A stretch of DNA of 64,000 nt from JAWKRB01 sp041389885 (lineage in GTDB: Bacteria; Myxococcota_A; Polyangia; Polyangiales; Ga0077539). The translations under genes and the position numbers were made by a program. The notes below the pieces were generated by a model. It did no database searches. It saw only the letters and a list, made by a program, of their open reading frames with translations, and was not told the DNA's origin. Where the stretch lies: NCBI GenBank assembly GCA_041389885.1, contig JAWKRB010000009.1:62001-126000 (forward strand), in the 5' to 3' direction. Below are positions 38,251 through 49,815 of the stretch, piece after piece (within the stretch, counting starts at the first letter, position 1; each line of letters opens with the position of its first letter).

Positions 38251-39351
38251 ATGCAGACTATGAAACTCGTGCTGCAAGACGGCACGGTCCTCCGCGGACG
38301 GGCCTTCGGCGCGCGCCGCGAGGTCGCTGGCGAGCTGGTGTTCAACACCGGGATGGTCGGCTACGTCGAGACGCTCACCGACCCGAGCTACCGGGGTCAG
38401 ATCCTGGTGACCACCTGGCCCCTGCAGGGCAACTACGGCGTGCCCTCGCCGCGCCCTGAGGGCTCGATCGACGAGCCCTACGAGAGCGGTCGCATCCAGC
38501 CCCAGGGCATGGTGTGCCTCCAGCACAGCGCCGCGCCGAGCCACTTCTCGAGCCGCCGCACGCTGGGCGACTGGCTCACCGCCGAGGGCGTCCCGGGCAT
38601 CGAGGGCATCGACACCCGCACGCTGACCCGCAAGCTCCGGGAGCACGGCACGATGCGCGCGTGGATCCTCGACGGCGACGCGGACCTCGACGAGGGCAAG
38701 GCCCGCGCGAGCGCGGTCGACGCCGCGAAGGTCGTGGCCGACACGACCTGCCGCGAGGTGGTGACCTACGAGGGCGGCGCGATTCGCGTGCTCCTCGTCG
38801 ACACCGGCTGCAAAGACAACATCGCCCGCTCGCTCCATCGCCGCGGCGCCACGGTGGTGCGCTGCCCGGCGCACGCCGACATCGCCGCCCTCGCCGCGAC
38901 CTGCGACGGCGTGATGCTCTCGAACGGCCCCGGCGACCCCAAGGACGTGATGCACGTCGCCGAGCAGGTGCGCGGGCTCTTCGACCGCGCGCTCCCGATC
39001 TTCGGCGTGTGCCTGGGCAACCAGCTCCTCGCGCTGGCCGCGGGCGGCGACACCTACAAGCTCAAGTACGGCCACCGCTCCCAGAACCAGCCGGTGCAGG
39101 ACCTGCTCACCCGGCGCTGCTACATCACCAGCCAGAACCACGGGTACGCGGTGCGCGACGAGAGCCTGCGCGACGACTGGGAGCCCTGGTTCGTGAACGT
39201 GAACGACGGCACCAACGAGGGCATTCGCTCCCGCTCGCGCCCCGTCGCCAGCGTGCAGTTTCACCCCGAGGCGAAGCCGGGCCCTGAGGACACGGCGTTT
39301 CTCTTCGACGACTTTCTCCGGCTCGCCGGGTCCATGAAGCGGGGTCGCTGA
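38251..39351 (+). CDS. carA: Carbamoyl-phosphate synthase small (glutaminase) subunit
   Basis: 366 residues; start ATG 38251 with AGGAG five bases upstream rather than the open frame's first codon at 38197. It hydrolyses glutamine and passes ammonia to CarB for carbamoyl phosphate, the first step shared by pyrimidine and arginine synthesis. The class I amidotransferase domain has the nucleophile Cys in 'IFGVCLGNQLLALA' (about 254) and 'VQFHPEAKPGPED' with the catalytic His and Glu. The N-terminal CarA-specific domain ('ELVFNTGMVGYVETLTDPSY') is intact. The stop overlaps the carB ATG by one base. Confidence 0.97.
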   Translation: MQTMKLVLQDGTVLRGRAFGARREVAGELVFNTGMVGYVETLTDPSYRGQILVTTWPLQGNYGVPSPRPEGSIDEPYESGRIQPQGMVCLQHSAAPSHFSSRRTLGDWLTAEGVPGIEGIDTRTLTRKLREHGTMRAWILDGDADLDEGKARASAVDAAKVVADTTCREVVTYEGGAIRVLLVDTGCKDNIARSLHRRGATVVRCPAHADIAALAATCDGVMLSNGPGDPKDVMHVAEQVRGLFDRALPIFGVCLGNQLLALAAGGDTYKLKYGHRSQNQPVQDLLTRRCYITSQNHGYAVRDESLRDDWEPWFVNVNDGTNEGIRSRSRPVASVQFHPEAKPGPEDTAFLFDDFLRLAGSMKRGR

Positions 39352-42300
39352 TGTTCGGACAGTACCTTCCCAAGAAGCCCCGCCGGGTGCTCGTGCTGGG
39401 CAGCGGCGCGCTGAAGATCGGCGAGGCCGGCGAGTTTGACTACTCGGGCTCTCAGGCGATCAAGGCGATTCGCGAAGAGGGCATCTACACGGTGCTCATC
39501 AACCCGAACATCGCGACGATCCAGACCTCGGAGCAGCTCGCCGACAAGGTGTACCTGCTCCCGGTCGACCCTGAGTTCGTCGAGCAGGTGATCGTGCGCG
39601 AGGAGATCGACGCGATCACGATCTCCTTCGGCGGGCAGACCGCGCTCAACTGCGGCGTCGCCCTCGACGCCTCGGGCGTGCTGCAGAAGTACGGCATCCG
39701 CGTGCTCGGCACCCCCGTCGAGACGGTGCGCGACACCGAGGACCGACAGCGCTTCAAGCAGCGCCTCGACGAGATCGGCGTGAAGACCGCGCGCTCGAGC
39801 GCCTGCGAGAGCCCCGACGAGGTGCGCGCCGCCGTCGCCGAGATCGGCCTGCCGGTGATCCTCCGCAGCGCGTACTCGCTGGGCGGCAAGGGCAGCGCGA
39901 TCTGCGAGACCCCCGCGGAGCTCGACGCGGCGCTGACCCGCGCCTTCGGCGGCGGCACCGCGCAGGTGCTCGTCGAGGAGTCGCTGCGGGGCTGGAAGGA
40001 GGTCGAGTACGAGGTCGTGCGCGACGCGCGCGACAACTGCATCACCGTCTGCAACATGGAGAACGTCGACCCCCTCGGGATTCACACCGGGGAGTCGATC
40101 GTCGTCGCGCCCAGCCAGACGCTCACCGACGCCGAGTATCACAAGCTCCGCACCCTCGCGATCGAGACGATTCGTCACCTCGGCGTGGTGGGCGAGTGCA
40201 ACATCCAGTACGCCCTCGACCCCTTCAGCGACGACTACCGGGTCATCGAGGTCAACGCGCGGCTCTCTCGCTCCTCCGCGCTCGCGAGCAAGGCGACGGG
40301 GTACCCGCTGGCGTACGTCGCCGCGAAGATCGCCCTGGGCTACACGCTCCCCGACCTGCCCAACGCGATCACCCGTCGCACCAGCGCGTTCTTCGAGCCC
40401 GCCCTCGACTACATCGTCTGCAAGTTCCCGCGGTGGGACCTGCAGAAGTTCCGCGACGTCGACACCCGCCTCGGCTCGGAGATGAAGAGCGTGGGCGAGG
40501 TGATGGCGATCGGCCGGTCGTTCCCCGAGGTGCTGCAGAAGGCGCTGCGCATGCTCGAGATCGGCGTCGACGGCCTCGACCCCGAGGCCTTTCACTTCGA
40601 CGACCTCGAGCGCGAACTCCGTCACCCCACGCCGCGGCGGATGCTGGCCCTCGCCACGGCCTTCGAGCAGGGATGTCCGTTGACGCGGTGCACGCATGAC
40701 CCGCATCGACCACTGGTTCTTGAGCCAGATCCAGGCGGTCGTCGCGCACCGCGCGAAGCTCCGCGCGGGAGGGGCCGAGCCCGAGGCCGAGGTGCTCGCC
40801 GAGGCCAAGCGACTGGGATACTCCGACAAGGGCATCGCCGCGGTGATCGGCGCGTCGGAGCACGCGGTGCGGGCGCTGCGAAAGCGTCACGGCCTCGACG
40901 CCCGGGTGTGCCAGATCGACACCCTCGCCGCGGAGTACCCCGCGGAGACGAACTACCTCTACCTCTCGCACCACGGCGACGCCGACGACGTCGCGCCCTC
41001 GTGGCGCAAGAAGGTGCTCGTGCTCGGCAGCGGCGCGTACCGCATCGGGAGCAGCGTCGAGTTCGACTGGTGCTGCGTCAACACCGTGCGCGCGCTGCAG
41101 GAGATGGGCTTCGAGACCGTGCTCCTGAACTACAACCCCGAGACGGTCAGCACCGACTACGACGTCTGCGACAAGCTGTTCTTCGACGAGATCAGCTTCG
41201 AGACGGTGATGGACATCTACGAGCGCGAGCGCCCCCTCGGGGTCGTGGTCTCGATGGGCGGCCAGGTGCCCAACAACCTCGCGCTGCGGCTGCACCGCGC
41301 GGGCGTGACCGTGCTCGGCACCTCCCCCGACAACATCGACCGCGCCGAGGACCGCGAGAAGTTCAGCGCGCTCCTCGACAGCCTCGCCATCGCGCAGCCG
41401 ACGTGGACCACCACGGGCGACGTCTCGGACGAGAAGCTCGAGGCGGTCGCGGCCGAGCTCGGGGGCTACCCCCTGCTGGTGCGACCGAGCTACGTGCTCA
41501 GCGGCGCGGCGATGACCGTCGCGCACGAGCCGCAGCACCTCCGCAACTACCTCCACAAGGCCGTCCAGGTGTCGCCCGACCACCCGGTGGTGATCACCAA
41601 GTTCGAGATCAACGCCAAGGAGATCGAGATCGACGCGGTGGCTGACCGCGGCGAGCTGCTCCTCTGGGCGATCTCGGAGCACGTCGAGAACGCCGGGGTT
41701 CACTCCGGCGACGCGACCCTCGTGCTGCCGCCGCAGAAGCTCTACGTCGAGACGATCCGCCGGGTGCGCCGCATCGCCACCGACGTCGCGAAGGCGCTCG
41801 AGATCACCGGGCCCTTCAACATGCAGTTCCTCGCCGTCGAGAACGAGGTGAAGGTCATCGAGTGCAACCTGCGCGCGTCGCGCTCGTTCCCCTTCGTGTC
41901 GAAGGTCACGGGCACGAACTTCATCCGCGAGGCCGCGCGCCGCATGATGGGCGTGCGCAGCCCCGTCACGAACAACAGCCTCGACCTCGACTACGTCGCC
42001 GTGAAGGCCGCGCAGTTCTCCTTCTCGCGCCTCGCAGGCGCCGACCCCACCCTCGGCGTCGAGATGGCCTCGACGGGCGAGGTGGGTTGCATCGGCGACG
42101 ACCTCCACGAGGCGCTGCTCAAGGCCCTCATCGCCACGGGTTTTCGCATCCCGCGCAAGGGCGTGCTGCTCTCCCTCGGGCCCGTCGCGGACAAGCACCG
42201 CTTCGAGCGCGAGGCGCGCATGCTCCAGCAGAAGGGCCTCGCGCTCTTCGCCACGCCGGGCACCGCCGACGTGCTGCGCGAGAAGGGCATCGAGTGCGAG

Positions 42301-42576
42301 GTGGGCTACAAGGAGGCCGACGGGCAGGCGCCGCTCGCCGTCGACCTCCTGCGCTCGGGGCGCATCGACCTCGTGATCAACATCCCCCGCAGCTACGACC
42401 GTCAGGGGCTGCCTGACGGCTACCGCATCCGCCGCCTCGCGGTGGACCTGGGCATCCCCCTGCTCACGAACCTTCAGCTCGCGCGCCTCGCGGTCGAGGC
42501 CTTTCACCGCTACGACACGCGCGACCTCAAGGCCCTCGACTGGGCCACCTACCTCGCGCGCAACGACCAGCGGTGA
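39351..42576 (+). CDS. carB: Carbamoyl-phosphate synthase large subunit, reading frame interrupted at 40672 and 40696
   Basis: About 1075 codons in all, normal for CarB. The first half (39351-40670) has the ATP-grasp region ('KIGEAGEFDYSGSQAIKAI', 'GGQTALNCGV', 'VIEVNARLSRSSALASKATG'); the second (from ATG 40696) has the oligomerisation, second ATP-grasp ('LVRPSYVLSGAAM', 'IECNLRASRSFPFVSK') and allosteric domains. Between them the expected peptide 'GMSVDAVHA' then 'MTRIDHWFLSQI' is encoded in two successive other frames: one base appears missing before ATG 40673 and another before ATG 40696. If only the first is an error, the gene would be split in two with an ATGA overlap at 40696-40699. 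Two assembly deletions are more likely. Confidence 0.92.
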
Positions 42577-42959
42577 GCAGGCTCAAGGCCCCGCTCCGCG
42601 CGCTCCTCGCGGCCTCGACGGCGGCGGTGGGCGTGCTGCACTTCGTCAATCCCGAGCCCTTCATGCGCATCGTGCCGCCCTGGGTGCCCGACGCGCGCTG
42701 GGCCGTGTACCTCTCGGGCGTCGCGGAGATCCTCGGGGGCGTCGGGCTGCTGATCCCGCGCACCCGCGTCGCGGCGGCCTGGGGGCTCATCGCGCTCTAC
42801 GTCGCCGTGTTCCCCGCGAACATTCACATGGCCGTGCACCAGATCAACATCAGCGACTCGCCGATGCCGACCTGGGTGCCCTGGGCGCGCCTCCCCTTTC
42901 AAGCCGTGTTCATCGCCTGGGCCTGGTGGAACACCCGGCCCGACCGCCCTACGGCGTGA
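42573..42959 (+). CDS. DoxX-family membrane protein
   Basis: 128 residues from GTG 42573, which overlaps the carB stop (GTGA). Four hydrophobic helices and the DoxX-type phrases 'GVLHFVNPEPFMRIVPPWVP' and 'GVAEILGGVGLLIPRTRVAA'. DoxX-like proteins are small inner-membrane proteins linked to respiration or redox stress in some bacteria; no specific role can be given here. Cotranslation with carB is probably an effect of genome compaction. The 3' end overlaps the propeller gene on the minus strand by 11 bases. Confidence 0.85.
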   Translation: MSRLKAPLRALLAASTAAVGVLHFVNPEPFMRIVPPWVPDARWAVYLSGVAEILGGVGLLIPRTRVAAAWGLIALYVAVFPANIHMAVHQINISDSPMPTWVPWARLPFQAVFIAWAWWNTRPDRPTA

Positions 42960-45482
42960 GCTCGGCCCGCGCGGCGGCGAAGGCGTCGACCATCAGGTAG
43001 ACCCGCACCGGGCTCGTGATCGGCGCCGCGAGGGTCAGCGTGACGCGCTCGGCGGTGCCGTCGGCGCGGGCGGCGGTGCGCGTCTGCCGCACGTAGTCGA
43101 GGGCCACCGGACGGCGGTCGGCGTCGAGGGCGAGGAGCCCGAAGTTGTGCTCGCTCGCGCGCAGCGTCGAGCCCTCGAGCTCGGCGCGAATCTCCGTGGG
43201 CGAGAGGGTGATCCTCGGCGTGCCTACGCCCTTGGGGGCGCGCAGGGGGCCGCCCGCGTGGACCCGCATGTCGGCCGCGCCGAAGGCGAGCAGCGTGTCG
43301 CTCGTGGGGTTGCAGAAGCCCAGGCGGCGCAGGAACGCGCCGTACACGTCGATGCTGCCGCACACCGCCCGCGCCACCAGCGCGGGGCTCTCCAGCGCGC
43401 TCCCCGCCGCGTCGGTGCGCGTCGACACCCTGAAGCGCTCGAAGGGCAGCTGAAACCCATTGAAATCAATGTAGAAAGGCTGCTCGTTGGCGATGGTGAG
43501 GCGGCCCCCGTCCCAGCGCATGACCATGGGGAAGCGCACGCTCGACGCGGGGTCGACGACGCTGCCGTCGCCCGACTCGGAGGGTGACGCGCCGACGCCC
43601 CACACGATCGCGCGGCTCGCGTCGCCTTCGACCACGCCGAGGAGGTAGTGAATCGAGTCGAAGCCGATCTGGTTGTAGCTCGGGAGGATCGTCGGCAGCG
43701 GCGCCGCGATGCGCGACAGCTCCAGGGCCGAGGCGGGCTCTCCCGCCGCCGAGGGAAAGGTCAGCCCGAGGGGCTCGGTGAGGGGCGGGCGCACCGTGAG
43801 GTCGTAGGTCACGTCGAGGTCGCCCGCGGGGGTGCCGCCGGTGAAGCGCAGCCCCTCTCGCGCCGCGTCGATGAGCGTGCGCGCGCGCACGCGGAGCTGC
43901 ACATGGCCCATCTCGTCGGGGGTGAAGGCCGTCTCGGGGGTGACGGTGAAGAAGCGACGGTCGCCCGATCGCTCGACGCGCAGCGCGGCCGGCGGCGTGG
44001 CGGTGACCTCGATGGACGCGTCGTCGAGGAAGGCGAGCTGCGTGTCGCCCGCGCTGCGCACGAAGAGCGAGAAGGCGAGGGGCTCGTTGGCGTCGACGGT
44101 CGCGGTGCGCTCAGGCAGCGGGCGACCGAAGCGGGTGGTGCGATACAAGAACGCGCCGTCGGCGGGGAGGTCTTCTGAGGGTCCCCGGCGGCAGCGCGTG
44201 TCGGTGAGCGCCGCGGGGCGCAGGCAGTAGTCGTAGGGGACGTAGTACACCCCGCCGTTCTCGCCCGCGATGACCGCGCCGCGGCGGCGAGGGCGACCGA
44301 GGCGTTGAGGTCGTCGCGGTCGTCGGAGATCAGGCGAATGGACCAGCGCAGCAAGCCGTCGGGGTTGAGCACGAAGAGGCGGCCCTCGCCGGAGCCGAAA
44401 TAGATGTGGTCCTGCGCGTCGACGGCGGGCGAGGAGCGAATCGGCTCGAGGGTGTCGAAGGACCACCGCACGCGGCCGTCTTCGGGGTCGAGGGCGTACA
44501 CGGTCCCGTCGGCGGCGGGCTGGATGATGGTGCCGTCAGAGAGCCGCGCGGGCGAGGCGTAGATGTGGTCGCGCAGCCCGGTCTGCCAGAGGGGTGTGCC
44601 CGAGAAGGCCGTGAGCGCGCGCACGTAGCCGTCGAAGCCGCCGACCACCATGGTCCCCTCGGCGCCGCGGTCCATGTACATCGGCGAGGCCGCGACGGTG
44701 GCGGGGATCGCCGCCGCCCACGCGCGCGTGCCGCCCTGCGCGTTGATGCCGAACACGTTGCTGCCCAGGAGAAAGTTGTTCCCCATGAGCAGCAGCTGGC
44801 GACCGATGTCGTACGCGGGCAGCGACCAGGTCTGGTCGTTGGTGCGAAAGCACCAGCGGCGCGCGCCGTCTTCGCGGGCGATGCCGTAGGTGCAGAAGTT
44901 GTCGTTGGGCGCGACGAGGGTGCCGTCTTCGGTCATGCCCACGTTGCCCTCGAACCACCGGATGAACGCGTTGTTCGTCGAGGGCTCGTCGGCCTGAAAG
45001 CGCCAGGCCATCGTCCCGTCGCGGCGGTTGAGCGCGTAGAGGTACCCGTCGCCGCTGCCGAAATACACCCGGCTCTGGTCGTCGAGGAGCGCGCTCGAGT
45101 CGATGATCTCCCCCGTGCGCAGGCGCCAGCGCTCGCGCCCGTCGGGACCGATCGCGTAGAAGTTCCGATCGGCGGAGCCGACGTAGACCACGCCGTCGCC
45201 GTCGATGACCGGCGTGCTGAAGATCCCCTTGCCCGTCTGAAAGACCCAGGGCGCGCTGCCGTCGTCGAAGGGGGTGACGTCGACGCGCCCGTCCTGCTCG
45301 ATGTTGCCGCGAAACTTCGGCCACGGGCTGCGGCGGTCGAGGGGCGAGCGGCGCACCGCGAGCACGTCCTCGACGGGGACGTCGGCGCGCTGCACGTCCG
45401 CGGGACCCGCGTCGGAATTGCCGCTCACCGACGAGGTGCAGGCCGCGAGGGAGGAGAACCACAGAAGCGTCCAGCGTGACAT
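42949..45482 (-). CDS. PQQ-like beta-propeller lipoprotein (frame interrupted near 44281)
   Basis: About 845 residues joined. A lipoprotein leader ('LLWFSSLAAC') and Asp-rich linker are followed by an eight-bladed-type propeller with repeated 'VYVGSADRNFYAIGPDGRERW' and 'VYALDPEDGRVRWSF' units (about 60-400). The second half has 'GENGGVYYVPYDYCLRPAAL' and then beta-sandwich-like sequence. Near 44281 the frame shifts by one base (about 'SVALAA' to 'GAVIAGENGGVYY'), consistent with a deleted G in a GC run. The PQQ-type repeats are structural; no cofactor or dehydrogenase domain is seen. An AT-rich patch with a 6-2-6 inverted repeat lies at 43458-43471 within the coding sequence. Confidence 0.82.
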
Positions 45483-45542
45483 CGCCGCGATGGTATCCCG
45501 AGGGCGGCGCGCGTTTCACATGCGACGTCGCGACCCGACGCC

Positions 45543-46734
45543 TCAGGGCCTCACCCGCACCGCGGAGCCAAGCGCCGCGGAGATCACCCGCATCCGGTCG
45601 GTCGAGACGCGCTCGTCGACGCCGCGCATCGGCACGACCCGAATCTGCCCCTCCAGGTGGCTCGTCCACACCGCGTTGGCGATGACGCTCGAGACCCGCA
45701 CCCGAGGCGCGTCGCTGAGGTCGAAGGTCACGTGGAGCATCACGCCGTCTCGGTATCCGGGGTCGTAGACCCAGGGGTTCTGGGCGATCTGCGCGGGGGT
45801 CGTGCCGCGGTGCCAGGCCTGCCCGTAGTGCGAGAGCAGCGTGCCCATCGAGTACGCGACGAGCGCCTCGCCGCGGGGCGAGGGGAGGCGCGCGACGGGG
45901 CCGAGCGTGGGCTGCCCGAAGCCCACGACGAGGTCGGCGCCCGCGTCGACCAGGCGCGACACGAGGGCCCGCTGCGAGTCAGAGACCGCCGCGTAGCGCT
46001 CGCGGGACCAATGCACGCCGACCACCCCGAGGTCGGCGACGCTGCGCGCGGCGGCGACGGCGCCGAGGAGCTCCGTCGGGTCGTCGAGGAGCCGCGCGAC
46101 GCGGGGCTCGTGCTCGCCGCAGGGCTCGCCGGGGTCACGACGCAACCGGGTGGTCGCGCTCATGAACGCGACGCGCACGCCCTCGCTCGACGATCGCCGG
46201 CGCGAAGGGGCCCTCGTCGCCGTCGTGGAGGCCGGGCGCGAGCACGTCGGCCCCGCGGAGCGCGTCGAGGGTGTCGCGCAGGCCCGGCGCGCCGAGGTCG
46301 CCGATGCGGTCGTTGGCGACCTGGAGCACGTCGAAGCCGACGCGCGCGAGGTCGCGGGCCAGCTCGACCGGCGCGCCGCCTGGGGCACGCTGGAGCGTCG
46401 CGGGGGAGCCCAGGGGCGCGCGGAGGTTGGCGAAGCCGATGGTCTGAAACGCGAGGAGCGGCGCCACGGGCCCGAGGAGCGCCACGAGCCGCCCGCTCTC
46501 CCTGCGGGACATCGCCTCGCGGAGCACGGGCGCCGTGAGCACGATGTCGCCCCCGAGGGTCACCGTGGCGCGGCGCGCGCGCGCGGGGGGCACGTCGGGC
46601 GCGTCGACGGAGGGCGCGTCGAGGACCGCGACCACGTCCCGCGCGACCACCGGGCGGTCGACGGACGCGTCGCGTGAGGGGCGGGGGCGGGTGCAGCCCA
46701 GGGCGAGCGCAGCGACGGCGAGCCAGCGGATCAT
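45543..46734 (-). CDS. CapA-family (poly-gamma-glutamate synthesis type) metallophosphatase lipoprotein, frame interrupted near 46185
   Basis: About 396 residues joined. Start ATG 46734 gives a lipobox ('LAVAALALGC') followed by an Asp-rich linker. The domain starts 'RRATVTLGGDIVLTAPVLRE' and continues 'IGFANLRAPLGSP', 'VLQVANDRIGDLGAPGLRDT'; after the break come 'RVAFMSATTRLRR', 'DLGVVGVHWSRERYA' and 'LVSRLVDAGADLVVGFGQP'. These are the strand-loop motifs of the CapA/PGA_cap fold, although the usual His in 'NNH' reads 'ANDRIGD' and 'VSxHWG' reads 'VGVHWSRE'. Near 46185 the frame shifts by +1 or -2 in a G run. Role at the envelope unknown. Confidence 0.78.
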
Positions 46735-46832
46735 GGAACCCGGTGGGGTTACACGACTCCGCCTCGTCGGACCACCCTCGGCGCGCGCGCGCGGGGTCGC
46801 GCGGAGGGCGCGAACGCTGGTAGACAGTCGCC

Positions 46833-47654
46833 ATGGCGACACTCAAGGGCAAGACTCTGTTCATCACCGGCGCGAGCCGGGGCATCGGCCTGGCGATCGG
46901 GCTGCGCGCGGCGCGCGACGGCGCCAACGTCGTGATCGCGGCGAAGACCACCGAGCCGCACCCGAAGCTCCCCGGCACGATCTACACGGCCGCCGAAGAG
47001 ATCGAGAAGGCCGGCGGGCGCGCCCTGGCGTGCGTGGTCGACGTGCGCGATGAGGAGGCCGTCGAGGCCGCGGTGCAGAAGGCCGTCGACGCCTTCGGCG
47101 GCATCGACGTGCTGGTGAACAACGCCAGCGCGATCAGCCTCACGGGCACCCTCGAGACGCCCATGAAGCGCTACGACCTGATGCACAGCATCAACACCCG
47201 CGGCACCTTCTTGTGCTCGCAGAAGTGCCTGCCGCACCTGCTGAAGTCGTCGAACCCGCACATCCTGAACATCTCGCCGCCGCTGGCGATGTACGAGAAG
47301 TGGTTCGCGCCGCACGTCGCCTACACGATGGCCAAGTACGGCATGTCGCTCTGCGTGCTGGGCATGGCCGGAGAGTTCCGCGGGCGGGTGGGGGTGAACG
47401 CGCTGTGGCCCCGCACGGTGATCGACACCTCCGCGGTGCGAAACCTCCTGGGCGGCGAGGCCGTGGCGAGCTCGGCGCGCACGCCCGAGATCATGGCCGA
47501 CGCGGCCTACGCGGTGCTGACGCGCCCCCACGCCGAGTGCACGGGGAACTTCTACCTCGACGAGGACGTGCTGCGCGAGGCGGGCGTGACCGACCTCAGC
47601 GGGTACTCCGTGACCCCCGGCGCCGACCTCGTCGACGACTTCTTTCTGCCCTGA
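46833..47654 (+). CDS. Short-chain dehydrogenase similar to hydroxysteroid dehydrogenase-like protein 2 (HSDL2)
   Basis: 273 residues. Rossmann motif 'FITGASRGIGLAIGLRAARD' near the N terminus, then 'NNASAISLTGTL', 'ILNISPP' and the family-specific 'AYTMAKYGMSLCVLGMAGEF'. The catalytic pair is shifted: Ser of 'NISPP' and the Tyr and Lys of 'YTMAKYG' are present. The string 'VVIAAKTTEPHPKLPGTIYT' is diagnostic of HSDL2, a peroxisomal/mitochondrial protein in animals whose reaction is not well defined. The SCP-2 domain of animal HSDL2 is absent. The fumarase gene follows after 12 bases. Substrate probably a fatty acyl or steroid-like carbonyl; this is inference. Confidence 0.88.
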   Translation: MATLKGKTLFITGASRGIGLAIGLRAARDGANVVIAAKTTEPHPKLPGTIYTAAEEIEKAGGRALACVVDVRDEEAVEAAVQKAVDAFGGIDVLVNNASAISLTGTLETPMKRYDLMHSINTRGTFLCSQKCLPHLLKSSNPHILNISPPLAMYEKWFAPHVAYTMAKYGMSLCVLGMAGEFRGRVGVNALWPRTVIDTSAVRNLLGGEAVASSARTPEIMADAAYAVLTRPHAECTGNFYLDEDVLREAGVTDLSGYSVTPGADLVDDFFLP

Positions 47655-47666
47655 AGGAGCCCCTCG

Positions 47667-49307
<1,641 letters not shown>

Positions 49308-49598
49308 TCAGCCCACGGCCTGGTTCGCGCGGGTGAGGGTCTGCCAGCTCATCGCCTCGGGCTCGCCCAGGGCGTCGAGAAAGGCCCTCGCCTGGCGCAC
49401 CGACTCCTCCGACGCGCTCTCGGAGTCGCACGCGATGCTCACGATCGAGAGCGTGTGCGCGAGCTCGGCGACCTGCTCCAGCAGCCTCCCGTCGTCGCCG
49501 CTCGCGGCGCCCTTCAGGCTCATCAGCACCATGCACGCGTGCCAGAGCGCGCGCCGGGGCTGGAGCCTGGAGTGCATCGCCAGCTCCACCGCGCTCAT
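49308..49598 (-). CDS. Small hypothetical protein, 96 aa
   Basis: Start ATG 49598 fixed by a 4-base ATGA overlap with the small gene before it. Sequence 'MSAVELAMHSRLQPRRALW' then a helical, Glu/Ala/Ser-rich region ('GRLLEQVAELAHTLSIVSIA') and 'ESVRQARAFLDALGEPEA'. Probably a small alpha-helical cytoplasmic protein. No family recognised. The stop directly abuts that of fumarase on the other strand (TGATCA). Confidence 0.5.
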   Translation of the reverse strand: MSAVELAMHSRLQPRRALWHACMVLMSLKGAASGDDGRLLEQVAELAHTLSIVSIACDSESASEESVRQARAFLDALGEPEAMSWQTLTRANQAVG

Positions 49599-49741
49599 CC
49601 CGCGCCGACCCGGAGCTTGAGCTCGGTCCACCGATGGCCCTGCTCGTCGAAGACCGAGTTCAGCGCCGCCTCCAGCACCTGAAGCACGCCCGGGACCGCC
49701 GCGCCGAAGCGCCGCACCTCATCGCCACGCAGTCGTTCCAT
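49595..49741 (-). CDS. Very small hypothetical protein, 48 aa, coupled to the 96-aa gene
   Basis: Begins MERLRGDEVRRFGAAVPGVL and ends 'RWTELKLRVGAG'. Protein-like composition, GC-rich third positions and the ATGA overlap with the following gene support it as real. It is helical with an amphipathic pattern (LQVLEAALNSVF). No conserved domain recognised. It diverges from the DUF3943-like gene at 49816, and the palindrome at 49790-49806 lies between them. Confidence 0.5.
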   Translation of the reverse strand: MERLRGDEVRRFGAAVPGVLQVLEAALNSVFDEQGHRWTELKLRVGAG

Positions 49742-49789
49742 GATCTCGCGGGGTCATACACCCCGGCGAGCCCAGACGCAGCCCTCGTG

Positions 49790-49806
49790 GTGACATTGAA
49801 TGTCAC
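49790..49806. promoter_or_regulatory. Perfect palindrome, likely operator between divergent genes
   Basis: GTGACATT-G-AATGTCAC: eight-base arms around a single base, no mismatch. It sits in a noticeably AT-richer 75-base space between the tiny gene on the minus strand and the DUF3943-like gene on the plus strand, where a dimeric repressor or activator could act on both. Confidence 0.6.
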
Positions 49807-49815
49807 ATCTCCTGA

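Noticed and set aside
46770..46800. Run of alternating CG near the SDR start
   Set aside because: Such runs are expected at this GC content; no evidence of a special structure or function.
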